Of a stretch of DNA of 64,000 bases, positions 21,578 through 34,182 are shown piece after piece; position 1 is the first letter of the stretch; each line of letters starts with the position of its first letter. The translations under genes and the position numbers were made by a program. This DNA is from Vitellaria paradoxa (lineage: Eukaryota; Streptophyta; Magnoliopsida; Ericales; Sapotaceae), in contig CM034237.1 in assembly GCA_019916065.1 (NCBI GenBank), forward strand, positions 248,001 to 312,000, in the 5' to 3' direction. The notes beneath the pieces are model-generated. The model saw only the letters and a list, made by a program, of their open reading frames with translations. It made no database searches and was not told where the DNA came from.

Positions 21578-24500
21578 TTAATTAGTAAGTGATTTATGTT
21601 TTTAGTCAATCAACTCCCACAAACAGCTAATTGATGTGAGGAACTTGGTGCCCACAATGACGTTAAAAATGTTTTTAGCTTTTCCACACTCTAATAGTGA
21701 ATTTAAGATTCATAGGACTTTGATTCATTGTTTTATTGGCTAATATATATATATATATATTATGTGCTAGGCTATTGCTTTTACCCTTTCCATATCGATT
21801 TATCAAAACTATGCAACTATCTTCCATGTCTACGCAATTCATTCATAGTTCTCCATCATGATGCATGCATTATCACAGTCTTTACAATATTATAAGTCAC
21901 ACTGGCAGCAGTGTATGCTTTGTATTCCATGTAGTGCTTGGTTTCAATTTAAAAAAAGAATACCGCTATTCGCAAACCTTATTTTTTCTTCCACAGCCTA
22001 GGTAAAATTTTCTTATTTTAGGACAAAGATGCCTCAATACAAAATGACCTCCTTATCTTCCATATTTACTATACATATTTTTAATAACTACTTGTTCAAA
22101 AAACTAAACAATTTTAACAATTAATTGCTAAAAAGATTTAACAATTAACCACATAAACTTTTAACACTTCCACACCAAAATAAGCAAAACATTTTAGCAG
22201 CTAGTTACTAAAAAAAATTAAAACATTTCAATAAGCTCTTGTCGTTTTGATATTTTTTTCTCAATGACCATATAACATTTCAACAGTTTCTTACCAAAAT
22301 GAGTATAAAATTTTGACATATATTTATTGAAAATAGAAATTCAAAATTTTTGGGATTTCTAATATTTTAAGGGTTTTAGAAGGTGAATGAGTATTTTTGA
22401 AACTCTAGGTACAATTGTAGGTTACGTAGAAAAATTATTGGGTTACTTAAAGAAAATATAGGATACATAAATTAAATGAAATGCGTGGAGAAAAAGTAAG
22501 GTTGTAAATAACGGCACCTAAAAAAATAAAGTCAACCAAAATTTGCATATAAATAATTGAACCGTGTTATTCTGATTTGGTTCAATTCTTGTTTATTATT
22601 ATTATATCTACCTTGTCGCTCATGTATATATATCAAACTGCCATCTATGTATGACTCTTTCATTATATATAAGATATATGTATAATTATATTTATTTTGT
22701 CATGGATTAAGTGTTCCATCAATGTTTTATATAATTATAAATTAATCTTTAATGTAAATTAATCTTAGGAAAACAAATTTAGCAATCTTTAGTTATTTAT
22801 GTTAATCCTAATATGTTTCTATCTATTATGTCGCAATTAAATTAAAACAAGAAATAGTAAATTTGAAAAAAAAAAAAACTAAGACATAATAAAATATTTG
22901 ATTGATCAAAGCTAATGTCAGATGCTATCTCCTTACGAGAAATTTTTTCTTCTACATTGGTGTTATTAGGTTTTTTGGATGTTTGCCTAGCAAATCGAAA
23001 CGGCGCATTGTATTGTTAAACTCTTCTAATGTAGTAGTGCAAAGGAAAACAATTTTAAGTAAAAAATCTAATGCGGATGAATGAATTTATGGAGACTAAG
23101 CGATTGTTTAAAAAAAAACCACCAATAGAAAAATTACTTCCATTTTTGAACTTATACTTCTGTTCTTTGTTTTTGAACAAACATGGAAGACCACTTGATC
23201 AAAACGATGTAGTTTTGTTGCAACTACTTATTAAAATTACAGCATATTAATAAAATATGCATCTTATTAAAACTATACTATTTTAATTAATCTCTTCTTA
23301 TTTTAACATGGGATTATTTATAAACACTTATTCAAGTGTGTTAATTTAGTTTGCTCAAAAAGTTTTACCTTTAAAAAAAAAAAAAAAGTGTGTTAATTTA
23401 GAGCCATTTTTCTTTCTTTTTTTTTTTTTTTACTCATTTTGAATAACTGAATATACCATCTTAATCTCCTCTTGAAATAAAACCTGTCTATATAAATTAA
23501 TAAGTCATATGAAGAGTGGGACACATTTTTATTTTGCTCTCAAAGTGGACAAAATTAACATTTTATTAAACCGTTTATGCTAATCATACAATGAAATTTA
23601 AGCTTCCATATCGAAAGAAAATTTTTATAATAAAATATAAATTAATCATATCAAAATAAATTTGATTTTTTATTTTAATCAGAAATTTAATATAAAAACT
23701 AAAAAATGTTAAAGAATAAAAATTAAACCGAGTCAATTTAACAAAAACCAAACCAACCGAACTGAAATTTTTGGGTTTGGTTTGATTTTTGAGTTTCACT
23801 TTGGTTTTGTTAACCCTTGACAACTAGATTAAGCAAGTGTATAGGTAGAAATAGATTTAGGGGGTGACAGAGAGGGACAACCGAAAAATCTTTAAAGATC
23901 TAGTGTAATTTTATCAAAAATTTTGAATATTCTTTAAGGCTCGTCTTTTAATTTTTTTTTTCAAAACTAATAAAAGCCCCCATTTGTGCATTATATTTTA
24001 ATCATGTCTTTCAAATATCAAATCTTAGATTCCATCCCCAAAATGGGGGTGCGTGTTTCATAAGGTAACCCCAATTAGTTGGAGTCACATTTTAGTACAA
24101 ATTTGCTAAGTAATTTCTGTATTTCGGGAAAAACTTTTGTTGTTATTCTTCATGTGACTAGCTGAATGAAAGAAATGTTGTAGAATTCAAGATAACCCAA
24201 TTGTGATGATTTGTAGAGAATGTTATTCCAAATATTCTTCTCTCATTCTTTCCCCACCTTTAAGAAAAAAAAAATATATTCTTCACGACATGGTTGATAG
24301 GGGTTTTTCATAAGTTCTCAAATCAACTTTGAGTTGAAAAAGAAAAAGAAAATCTACATAAATAAATTAAAATTTCTCTTTACCATGGTAAGTTGTTGAA
24401 AATTTGTTTGTAGGTAATTTCGGTGAAATATGTCCTTTAAATTTAGCTTTCAAATGCATGTTTTTTTTTTTTTTTTGGTAACTAAAATTTGTAAGATATT

Positions 24501-25390
24501 GATGTGGTGAATATATGGATTGATGTTGGGTAGTGCGGTGGATGGTGACGGTGGTGGAGGTGCGTCGTAGGTAGACGTGAATGGTGTGGCGGCCTTGGCA
24601 TTAGCCTTTTTTACATTAATCGTATTTTATTATTTACTAATATTCAATAGATTCTGATTATTCAAACGTTAATATATATTAATTGTCATATACACCTGCA
24701 TATGTGCACTTGTTTTGCGGGCATTTGAACTAAAAAAAATAATAAAATTAAATAAAAGTTGTGAGTTCGTAATTCATATAGTAAAATAAAAATTGAATAT
24801 AACTTTTAGAGATTTTTAATTTTTTTAACGATTTTTAAAATTTCAAACAGAGTTTTATTCTATTACATACACTGTTTTGTCATACTTACATCGATTAAAT
24901 TGTAGGTACTACACTTGGAGGCAAGAGTGGGCATTCTAAGTTCAACTGATGGACAAATGATGATTATCCATTCTGGGGTACTTTACATTTATATTTATTT
25001 TTATAATTCAGCTTATTTACATTTACAGATAGAGAGGATTGATTGCGGTTGTTTTTGTACTTTATTGTTGGGACAGGGTTATTTAATTATAATGTTGTAT
25101 TATTATATATATATAATGTTATTTAATGATTATAATATAACTTTTTTTTTGGGTAATTATGATTATAATATAACTTACATATATACTGTCCATTGTCCAA
25201 GTTTTAATTTGTATTCATGTACCAATTTTTATTATATGTGACTGTACCTTCTATGGATTTTTATTAATTATTTTAGTTCCCATTGTCATATACCATCCGT
25301 CCAATTGTTGATTACGTGAATTATATTTAAAGGTTGTTCTTTATTCGAAAATTTTAAATAAAGAGATTATGTAACTTGCACTTTATTTAA

Positions 25391-25507
25391 ATTTTTTTTC
25401 TTTTTTTGATTGGTAAGGGGAGGGGAGAAAGACACACTGGGGAATCGAACCTGGGTGGGTGAAGAGGCGAAGGAATCGACTGTCACTCAACCAAAGGCCA
25501 TCCTCAA
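25391..25507 (-). mobile_element. tRNA-derived SINE (short copy)
   Basis: Read on the minus strand, the segment has a pol III A-box-like TTGGTTGAGTG (25481-25496) and, about 35 bases further on, a B box GGTTCGATTCC (25441-25451), the tRNA-like head of a plant SINE. It ends in a C/T-rich stretch and an A-rich tail (25388-25410). Length of about 115 bp fits a short or 3'-truncated copy. It is not a tRNA gene: no cloverleaf or acceptor stem is formed. Confidence 0.6.
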
Positions 25508-25719
25508 TTTATTTGAATATTCATATTCATATGTCTAGCATTTTTATTTTTATTAATATAATATAATTATACTCGATTGGACAAGCGGGCTCAGGCCAGG
25601 CTTGGCAGTGTTTCTTGTTTATGTAGCTGGGTTTAGGAAAAATTTGAGTTTAGATTTAACTACAAGTCTGCACAAGCAAATTCACGGGTCTAACTAGATA
25701 AATAACTTAAGTTGACTTA

Positions 25720-25846
25720 AGTTGAGTTTGAAAAGGATAAAAAATTAATTTTTTATTTAAAATTAAAAAATTTAATTTTTTAATAACTAACTTTTTAACT
25801 AGTAACTAAGTAGTCGAGCTGTGAGCTCCTTATTTCCAAACGCAGC
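25720..25846. mobile_element. Short PIF/Harbinger-like MITE
   Basis: The right end TTTCCAAACGCAGC is followed by TTA (25847-25849); the left end AGTTGAGTTTGAAAAGG is preceded by TTA (25717-25719). The last 45 bases resemble the right end of the MITE at 21344-21577 (AACTAAGTAGT ... GTGAGC ... CCAAA.GC), suggesting the same family. Confidence 0.45.
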
Positions 25847-26659
25847 TTAATCTCATTTGGGAGTTGCTTTTAGGCTAAGAAAGAGGGTGGTAGCCGTTCT
25901 TTCAATTTTCCAACGAAGTGAGCAGCCAAAATGGTTCCAAGGCTTAAAGAAGTGCCACGTGTGAGATTGATAGCTTCATTAGAAGAATCTTTGTTCAAGA
26001 AAGATCAAATAGAAATTCACGTGAAAGAAAGCTTTATAAACATATAAAGCTTTGCAATTTTTCAAAAAGGCTCCTTTTACTTAGGCTTCGCTTTTGTTTG
26101 TTAACATTTTATAAGGTGTAACCTTGATCTAACATTGGCTCAGGTTGGAAACCAAGTAGGAAATTTATATATATATATATATATATGAAATTTTTTATTA
26201 AATTTTATTTATTATTATTTTTGATAATTTTTAGATAAGCTACATTTATAAAAAAAAAAAAAAAAAAGTTACAAAACAATACTTTCAAATAAGAAAATTC
26301 ATGAAGGTATTAAAAAAAAAATTAACTTCTTTCTTCCTTACGTAAATTTTTCTATTTCTGATTAATCTTTTTTGGGATTTTTTTTATGAGCATGAATAAT
26401 ATGTCTAAAAACTATTTAAAAAAATCAAATAAGATGGAAAAAAAAAAAAACTTCAAAAAAAAGCTCGCCTGATTAGTTTCTAAAGGGTTCCTTTCCCAAT
26501 CAAAATTCAAACATTAATAAGATTCGTGAACCCTAAAATAATCAGAAATATAGATATATATATATATATATATAAATGGTACAGAACATCAAGAGCCGGC
26601 AATCTCATTATATATATAGATATATTTACATATATCTAAAAAGACGTCAGGATCACAAA

Positions 26660-29600
26660 AGCAAGAAAAAAAATCAGAAGGCCCTTGGATGGGCAGCTGG
26701 AGATTCCTCAGGGACACTTTCCCATTCCATTTTATTGGGAGGTACGTTTTTTGCATCTTCTTTTTTTCTTGATTACTATGAATTTAATTGCAGTCACTGT
26801 TTTTGGAAATTTGAGGTTTGGGACAGAGAATCCCTTCTCCCGTTGAGCAACAATAACTTATTTCCTGTTTCTTGTGAAGAAATTAAATCACCATTGCCAA
26901 ACGAGGAGCATATCATTTAATTTCTTCTTCTATTGAGGTATTGCAATAATTAATTTCTTTTGTTTTTTTTTTTTTATTTTAATGATGTTACAACTAGGAT
27001 CCTCTACTGCCGAATTTGCCATTCGGACTTGCACATGACCAAAAATAAGGCCGGAATGACTTCCTACCCTATTGTTCCGGGGTATGTCCTAAATTTTTCC
27101 TTAATAGACTTCTTGAATCTCTAACTCAAGCATTAAACATATGAACTCCATATTAAAAAAAAAAAATCATTTTTTAGTTATTTTATGACAAATGTGTGGG
27201 AATAAAAAATACCACCGCGTGTAGTTACCACGTCAACCGAACTTGGAGTAAAGAGCTTGTAAAACAAAGAGAAAGTTAGAGAAAATAGCCGGAAGGAGTC
27301 CCAAGCAAATATCCTGTAAAGGTAAAGTAAAAAAAAAAACTCGAGAGAATAATGGAATCAATACAAATGTTCAATTAACAATAGTGAGTTTACCTAATTT
27401 TGTGTGCTAAATGTTGTACTCATAATAAGATAGTGTATAAACAATTATCAAAATAATTATAAAAGTCATGATAATATAACCCTTATAGATGATTTACTTT
27501 GCATTTAATACTCATCATCTAATATTTAATGTGCGTGGGCTATCATAATAGTGGGTGAGATGTAACCATAAGGAATGTCCGAATATCACATCGTGTCTGT
27601 AACTTGTAAAGTAACAAAATAACTGAATTAACAAAATAGTAATAAATGAACCAAATTTATTATTAGACAGCATTTATTGTTAGAGATAAACCAACATTCA
27701 TACCTCTTGTAGTAGGGCCCAGTTGAATGGACTAATGCCGAGTATCTCCCTGCTTGGCACATACATATTCAGAGTAATGCCACGTGTTCATAATATTTTT
27801 TGTACCAACAACAATGATCAAACGATTTAGGTATATAATGTTAGTTATTTCATGATTCTCAAAAAAAAAAAAAAAACATTTTTCAGAATTGTTGTTTCGT
27901 AGGATAATAATTTATCTTTCAACTAACTTTTCAATTTATGCCATACAGAGTCAAACTTTGCTTAAAAACTCATTCCCACCTATGAATAGAGACTTACTAG
28001 AGCTCGTTAAATAAATCCCTTAATTTTTACTTTTGTTATATAAGAGGTCGGAAGTCTAAGAATGTTGATAAGTATCTCGTTTGAAATAAATTTATGACAA
28101 AACTTATATACACCACCAAAAAGATAGAAACTCAGCATCAATAGCGTGTGCGAAGACTTTCAAAATAGATAATAATTACCTATATGGAACGGATTTCTTC
28201 CCTGCAAAAAATTCTTTATAATCAATAGTGATTTCACTATTTTTAGGACTCTAATAACTTTCTCAATCACACAGGCATGAGATTGTGGGTGTGGTGACTC
28301 AAGTGGGGTGCAAAGTAAACAAATTCAAGGCAGGAGATAAAGCAGCAATGGGGTTCATCGCTGGCTCCTGCAACAACTGCAAAGATGACTTGGAAGTCTA
28401 CTGCCCAAAAGTCAGTTTCACTTACACACTCTACAAAGAAAAAGAAACCAAAAACTATGATGGATTTCAAATATAATCGCGAATAATGAGAAATTTGCTT
28501 TGAAATTTCTCGAAAATCTCTTGCAGGAAGGTGTGGGGCCATTACTCTGCCCTAGAATAATAGTCTATAATCCCATGAAATACTATGGACTCAATGAGTC
28601 AGGGAAGCATCTAGGCGTGGTTAGACTTGGAGGACTAGGGCACTTGGCTATGAAATTTGCCAAGGCATTTGGGATGAAGGTTACTGTAATTAGTACGTCT
28701 CCTAGCAAGAAACATGGAGCTATTGACCAACTTGGAGCTGATTTTTTCGTCGTTAGTTGTGACCAAGAGTAATTGTAGGTAAGGAATTGTGAGATTTAAT
28801 TGTTTGAAAGGAAAATGCTACGCGCAGTCACAGGTGATGCGATTGCTCAATTTTAGTTGTCCATGTATGTTGCTTTCACAATGGATTGTGCTCACATTTG
28901 TGCGTGATTATATGACTTTGCGTAGCACGCCTCTTAGTTATAAAATTTTACTCTATATATTCAAATATATTAGAGTAGATTACATTTAATGCTTATATAC
29001 CTTACACTAAATTTCACTTTAATATCTCTACTTTTAATTATAATAGTTAATTCTTTTAGTTATGATTAAATTTCACTTTGATCCTATCAAATTTATTAAA
29101 GAATAGTTACATGAGCCAATCACATGTAATGAACGCATGTCTTAAAGATTATTAACAATATAATCAAATTAAAAATTGATAGTAAATATGAGGAGGTTAA
29201 CTGTTACAATTAAAAGTATAGAAAATAAAGTAAAAATTTGGTGTAAAGTTTAATGGTATAAATTAAATATAATTTATCGATCCAATATACTAATTATGTG
29301 ATTTTTTTTGGTAATCATAATTATGTGATTTTTATTAGGCTGCTACGGGCACAATGGTTAGCATTATTGATATGGCCTCCTTATCTACTCATTCAATAAA
29401 TCCTTTCATTGATCTTTTGAAGCGGGATGGTGAGCTAATTCTTGTAGGCACACCAGATACGGAAAAACCACTTGAGTTGGCATCTTTTCCTTTGCTTGTT
29501 GGTAAGTTCCAAAAATACTTTCCAATTAATTTGCTCCATTCTTTTCTACTAAATAGAACATGAACTTCCCGGCTTCCATGGAGATATAAGTTGAAAATGT

Positions 29601-29864
29601 GTGTGAATGATGAAGTTCATGAATTGAAGCTTGGTTTTGAAAATAAATTAATAATTTTCATCAGGGAGGAAGATAGTAGGAAGGAGTATTGGAGGAGGGT
29701 TGAAGGAAACACAAGAAATGATGGATTTTACTGGGAAGCACAACATCACTACTACTGTTGAAGTCATTCCAATGGAGTATGTGAACACGGCCATGGATCG
29801 ACTTGCCAAAGGGGACATCCACTATCGCTTTGTCATCGAAATTGGAAATTCCTTGATTACTTAA
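26660..29864 (+). pseudogene. Cinnamyl/mannitol alcohol dehydrogenase (CAD family) pseudogene
   Basis: Five exon remnants of a zinc-dependent NADP alcohol dehydrogenase of the plant CAD/ELI3 family can be followed: about 26660-26741 (LGWAAGDSSGTLS), 26998-27081 ([11 protein letters not shown], catalytic zinc cysteine), 28275-28777 (GHEIVGVV with catalytic His/Glu; LLCPR with catalytic Cys; nucleotide loop RLGGLGH), 29339-29501 (DLLKRDGELILVGTP) and 29665-29864 ([18 protein letters not shown] to the stop). Most splice sites survive. Defects: exon 1 is short and joins exon 2 out of frame; the structural zinc loop CNNCKDDLEVYC has one cysteine and three residues fewer than usual; a one-base loss near 28460 shifts the frame and brings a stop at 28474-28476; exon 3 ends with two nonsense codons (TAA 28770, TAG 28776) just before its GTAAGG donor; and the first Gly of the usual GLGGLGH loop is Arg. 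It cannot give a full enzyme. A TA microsatellite lies where the N-terminus should be. Confidence 0.85.
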
Positions 29865-30344
29865 TTAGATTATAGATACCTATATATATATATATATATA
29901 TTTCACGGCTGCGTTAGTGATAATATGGGAGCCACATGTGGCTTCTTTTTCTTTTTTTTTTAATTTAATTTGTCGATATACATGTTATCTTCTTGATTGA
30001 TTTATATATTTAATTTATGGGTTCAAACTATTTTTGGTATTTGCTTCTTATTGTTTTATGCTCTTTGCTCACGGTGTTGGAACAATATTTGAATTTCTCA
30101 ATCATAATTAAGTACTTAATAGTAATAGTAAGAATCAAGTTTCTTTTGCTTTTTGGTGATCATCATGTAGTAATCATTCCCTTATATTAATGCTAGATAA
30201 TTTATATTATTATAATAAAGAGATAATAACGACATTTGGTGAAATTTTAAATTAGATGAAACTTTGAACTGCTATAGTCTTTTTTCTTCTCCCAACAATA
30301 ACCATCAATTTCTTATAACTATCTGGTAGTATTGTAACAATGGG
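29865..30344. other. Spacer between dehydrogenase pseudogene and copia remnant
   Basis: AT-rich sequence with a TA microsatellite (29882-29900), probably the old 3' flank of the dehydrogenase. Nothing else is supported. Confidence 0.5.
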
Positions 30345-31622
30345 ACATTTACATGGATCAACCCAAAGGTTTTGAGCAACTTGACACAAAACATCTTGTC
30401 TGTGGGTTGAAGAAATCCTTGTATAGGCTAAAGCAATCTCCACGATAATAGTATAAAAGGTTTGACACCTATATACTTCAAATTGACTATACATGGGGTG
30501 AGTATAATTGTCGTGTTTATTTGAGATGTCTTGAGGATGGTTCATACATTTATTTACTACTTTATGTGGATAAGATGTTAATTGTTGCAAAGAGCATAGT
30601 GGAGGTCCACAAGTTAAAGCCATTGTTGAGCAATGAGTTTGACATGAAAGACTTGGGTGCTGCAAATAAGACACTTGGAATGGAGATTCGTAGAAACAAG
30701 CAAGCTAGTAAGCTTTGGGTGTCTCAAATGAATTATATTTAGAAGGTGCTAAAAAAGTATAGCATCTAGGATGCAAAACCAGTAAGCACACCACTCACAG
30801 GTCATTTCAAGTTATCAGTCAGACAATGTTCGGAGACACAAGAAGAAATTGCTAACATGTCAAAGTGCTTTATACCAGTGCAGTGGGTTGCTTGATGTAT
30901 GCCATGGTATGTACTAGACCGAACTTAGCTCATACGGTGAGCATAGTTAGCAAGTACATGACAAAATCAAGCAGACAGCATTAGAAAGTAATGAAGTAGA
31001 TTTTTAGATAACCGAAAGGTACAACAGATTATGGGATTCTTTTTGCTAGGCAAAGAGAGGAAGCTTCAGTTATAAGGTATGTTGATTCAAACTATGCAGA
31101 GAATGTGGATGACAGAAGGTCTGTGACCGGGTAAGTGTTTACACTTGTGAAAGGACTAGTCTGTTGGAAATCTACATTGCAGTCTCTTGTTGTATTGTCT
31201 ACTGCTAAAGCAGAGTACATGGAAATGACTAAGACTGCCAAGGAAGCACTATGGTTGAGACGATTAGTCAAGGAGATGGGTATACAGCAAGATAGCATTC
31301 GGTTGAATTGTGACAGTTAGAGTGCCATTTATTTGGTAACGCACTAGGTTTATCATGCAAGGACCAAGCACGTTGATGTGAGATTTCACAAGATCAAGAA
31401 GTTGATTGGTTTGGGTGAGGTTAATCTGGAAAACGTTCACACATCTGAGAATGCTGCAAATATATTGACGAAGTCTCTTATCACAGATAAGTTCAAATAT
31501 ATTGCTTGGACTTGATTCATGTCTTCAATTGCTAGATGGGAGACAGCCCTAACCTATATTATTCAAGGTGGAGTTTACAGTGCCTAGTTACCTAAGGGGC
31601 CAGTATTCACCAAGGTAGAGAT
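30345..31622 (+). mobile_element. Ty1/copia retrotransposon remnant (end of RT, RNase H)
   Basis: Translations along the plus strand match the C-terminal half of a Ty1/copia polyprotein. There is a reverse-transcriptase part with KKSLYRLKQSPR and YLLLYVDKMLI, where the catalytic YVDD has become YVDK, followed by FDMKDLGAANKTLGMEI. The RNase H end has STAKAEYMEMTKTAKEALWL. The last part (ARTKHVDVRFHKIK-like and ANILTKSL-like stretches) runs through several stops. At least two adjacent nonsense codons follow the SPR motif. Gag, protease and integrase are absent to the left, so the element is 5' truncated. The 3' LTR follows directly. Confidence 0.85.
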
Positions 31623-32213
31623 TGTTGCAATTGTGGCTCATCACTAGCAAGGAACACATAGAAATTTGGGGGGATTGCAGGGTTGAACTCACAATGCAAT
31701 GAAGGTATGCAAGCAGAGGCAGTAGAAGGCATCTCGTAGGAAGCTTGCGACTGCGGAGCAGGCTCACTGGAAGCTCATGAGGAGCTCGCCCCAGCAAGCA
31801 GCGCCGAGTAGAATGGATAGAGGACCTCGTAGAGAGTTTGTAGGGAGCCCGATCCTATGAGATGGGCTCACTAGGGGCGCCTAAAGAGCTCGCTCTAGGA
31901 AGCAATGCTGACCTGGTTCACTACAAAAGTGTGTTTTGCTAGGGTTTTTTTGTACCTATGTATATATGGGTTTTTTTGTACACTATAGAAGAAGTGGAAT
32001 TAGGGTTTTCAAGGAGCTAGGATGTTACAGATTCTTTCTGTAATTGTATTCTTCAACTCCATTCGTGGAGTTCCTTAATAATTGAAAACCAGATCCTTTG
32101 CTTGAGGACGTAGACAAATTACAGAACCACGTAAATCTCTGTATTCTAGTTGTGTGTTTCTTGTTTTAATTCATTGCATTAGATCACAAAAGTCATTCAA
32201 GGTTTTTGCAACT
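31623..32213 (+). mobile_element. 3' LTR of the copia remnant
   Basis: The LTR starts TGTTGCAA just after the purine tract AAGGTAGAGA (31612-31621) and ends TTGCAACT, the inverted form of the start with the last base changed. It is 591 bp long. Inside are a TATATATGG promoter-like motif (about 31965), the leader-like GAATTAGGGTTTTCAAGGAG, and GCTTGAGGACGTAGACAAATT, all usual in plant copia LTRs. No 5' partner is in the window. Confidence 0.65.
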
Positions 32214-33184
32214 GGAACTTTCAAACGACAAACCTGATACTAATGTGCTTAGCATGAATGATTTGGTGAGAAAAGAACAATAGATGCTTTAGGGACCTCG
32301 AGAAATCTTCAACTTGATTGGAGAGTATTTTATTGAGAATCTTATTTACTTGGATGCCTAGAGGCAAAGAACCAGAATTGCGTCGCTTTTTGCATTTTAT
32401 TAATAAAATGGATAAATATTTTTTGAGTTTCATTTTCTTTTGTGCCTCTACTTTAAGAGGTTTTTGTAGAAGGGTGGCATCCCCTTGATGCCCTTTTTAA
32501 TTCAATCCTTCTTATTTATTAAAAAAAAAAAAAAAGAGAAGGAGAAATCGGACATAAACAGGGACACTACAATGACAAGACAACACCAGTGAGCTTAATT
32601 GAGACGAAGATGTGAGATCTCTGCTGTTTTATTTGAGCCATCATTCCATGGGGCCTTGTGTGTAGTTGTAGCATATGACATTTTGATAACTAAATTCCTC
32701 AAATCTTCATAAAATGAACAGTTGGAGAATATAAGGATGGGGATAATATATCACTGTGGACTTATTGCAAAAAAAGATGTCTGTGAAGGATGCCCCTTTT
32801 GCACAGATCTGATCTAGGAACCATGGACACACCTTATAGCGTGATGAATCCATGAAAAATATATCAGATACCAGCACAGTCAGCACTTCGTAGGCGCACA
32901 CAGGCAAGTGTCAAACCAGATGCTAGCCATGTTCTATTCTCATTGTTTTTAAAGCTAGCAAGTTCTAGACAAACAAGAGAATGTCTATTGATTGAACACT
33001 GCTCAAAATAGTAAAAACAAATGACAAACAAATCATTATGAATTTATTCATTCTTTGTCCAATCCAATATTGTACAAATCCCACCTTTGAACAATAGAAA
33101 AAAATAAAATAAAATAAACAAATTATGATACTATTATTCAGTCGAACAGTTAGGACTTGGCTCAAGAAAATAAATTATGCATTG
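32214..33184. other. Presumed PYRD intron and flank, with a possible non-LTR tail
   Basis: This DNA lies on the far side of the gypsy insertion from the PYRD exons, so it is the continuation of the interrupted PYRD intron for at least part of its length. I looked for PYRD exon 3 on the minus strand and did not find it. At 32440-32535, TTCTTATTTATT followed by 15 A could be the 3' end of a LINE or SINE; evidence is weak. Confidence 0.4.
33180..33184. repeat. Target-site duplication CATTG (left)
   Basis: These five bases directly before the 5' LTR are repeated directly after the 3' LTR at 45388-45392. They prove a single integrase-mediated insertion with no later loss at the ends. Confidence 0.93.
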
Positions 33185-34084
33185 TGTTGGGCAAAATTAT
33201 ATGCAGGTGTACGGACTGCCGACCAAGTGTAAGTGAGGGCCACGTGGCCCAGTGCCGAGCAGTTTCGTTGCATCCACGAAATCATTCGCCGAGCACGTTG
33301 CATTGTGACACGTGGCGTGTTGCCGAACAGTCGATTGGTACCACGAGAGTTCCACGTGAGGATCATACATGGACACGAGTCTGTGGGTTAATACTCCAGA
33401 CGACCCTGAGCTTCCGCACCTACGGATAGTACGTTGCTACGTGGCTTCAGCCGAGGACGCTAATAGTTAAATTGTTCGGCCAATCGATTGACGGCTAGTA
33501 AATGTTGGGTCTGGGACCCGCTGCCTTAAAGAGGGTTCTGACCATAAATGCAGCATAGTTATGACTGAACTGGGTGTTTACCTCTGAAGAAGTAACTAAA
33601 TCGATTCATCTCGTTACGGGTAGTTGACGGACGTGACAGAAAGACAGTCTGACCCTGAAATTCCGGTTGTAATGGCGTGTTAAGCCGTCAGAAGCATTAA
33701 ATGAAGGGCATGGTGTATTAAATGAGAGATTTGAGGCATTAAATGAACGGGAAGTGCATTTAAAGCGAGGAGGGAAAAAGGAACACGGAAGTATGCGTAA
33801 TGTCAAATCACAGGTATACTTTAATGATTATTCGAGTTACTATAAATAGAACATTCCGCTGAACAACAGAGGTAAGCTGACTATTGCCAACTTAAGTTTT
33901 CACTTATTTCCTCCTGAAGGTTTCCTTCTTTGAGCGACTTACTGACTTAAGCATCGGAGGGTTTTCCGGCCAGAGACCTCCCCTCCGGCCGTAACCTTTC
34001 TTTTTGTCTTTGTTCGGCAGGTCGGCGATTGCATTTCCGATTGGCGTGGTCAACAGTTCAGGCGGTAATTTTTACTGCCGAACA
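33185..34084 (+). mobile_element. 5' LTR of the Tat-type gypsy element
   Basis: 900 bp, starting TGTTGGGC and ending GCCGAACA. A TATAAATAGA promoter motif at about 33840-33850 fits transcription start within the LTR. It is much more GC-rich than the surrounding DNA and has several GTCGGC/GCCGA motifs. The matching 3' LTR is at 44487-45387. Confidence 0.95.
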
Positions 34085-34086
34085 TT

Positions 34087-34104
34087 TGGCGCCCACCGTG
34101 GGGC
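34087..34104 (+). promoter_or_regulatory. Primer binding site of the Tat-type element
   Basis: TGGCGCCCACCGTGGGGC begins two bases after the 5' LTR. TGG at this distance pairs with the CCA end of a tRNA that primes minus-strand synthesis. The priming tRNA was not identified with certainty. Confidence 0.8.
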
Positions 34105-34182
34105 TCGTTGTTTAGCCCAGTATTGTTATTTGCCAGCTTTTTTCCTTGTTTCTTTGTCAAGTCTCTAGTACTTGTCCACATA

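Larger units (their letters stand above)
21581..26570. other. Gene-free stretch between the kinase and the dehydrogenase pseudogene
   Basis: No coding or RNA gene is recognised. It contains a tRNA-derived SINE (25391-25507), one MITE (25720-25846) and several AT microsatellites (21743, 26165). A segment at 25930-26060 with CACGTG and TATAAA lies upstream of the dehydrogenase remnant and may be its old promoter. Confidence 0.5.

Noticed and set aside
24719..24860. Possible further copy of the 62854-62990 MITE
   Set aside because: The right part is similar, but the ends are eroded and no 3 bp duplication could be matched, so it is not listed as a separate element.
24915..25241. Plus-strand frame of 108 codons
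   Set aside because: Tyr/Ile-rich translation of AT repeats; no domain, no splice or promoter context.
25441..25500. tRNA gene on the minus strand
   Set aside because: A and B boxes are present but no acceptor stem or anticodon arm forms; it fits a SINE head better.
32707..33165. Minus-strand frames as missing PYRD exon 3
   Set aside because: Translations show none of the expected catalytic-domain sequence that follows the membrane span; no matching splice acceptor was found.
33175..33429. Overlapping frames at the start of each LTR of the Tat-type element, nearly identical at 44432-44731
   Set aside because: They lie in the LTR promoter region, are present only because the LTR is repeated, and have no recognisable product.
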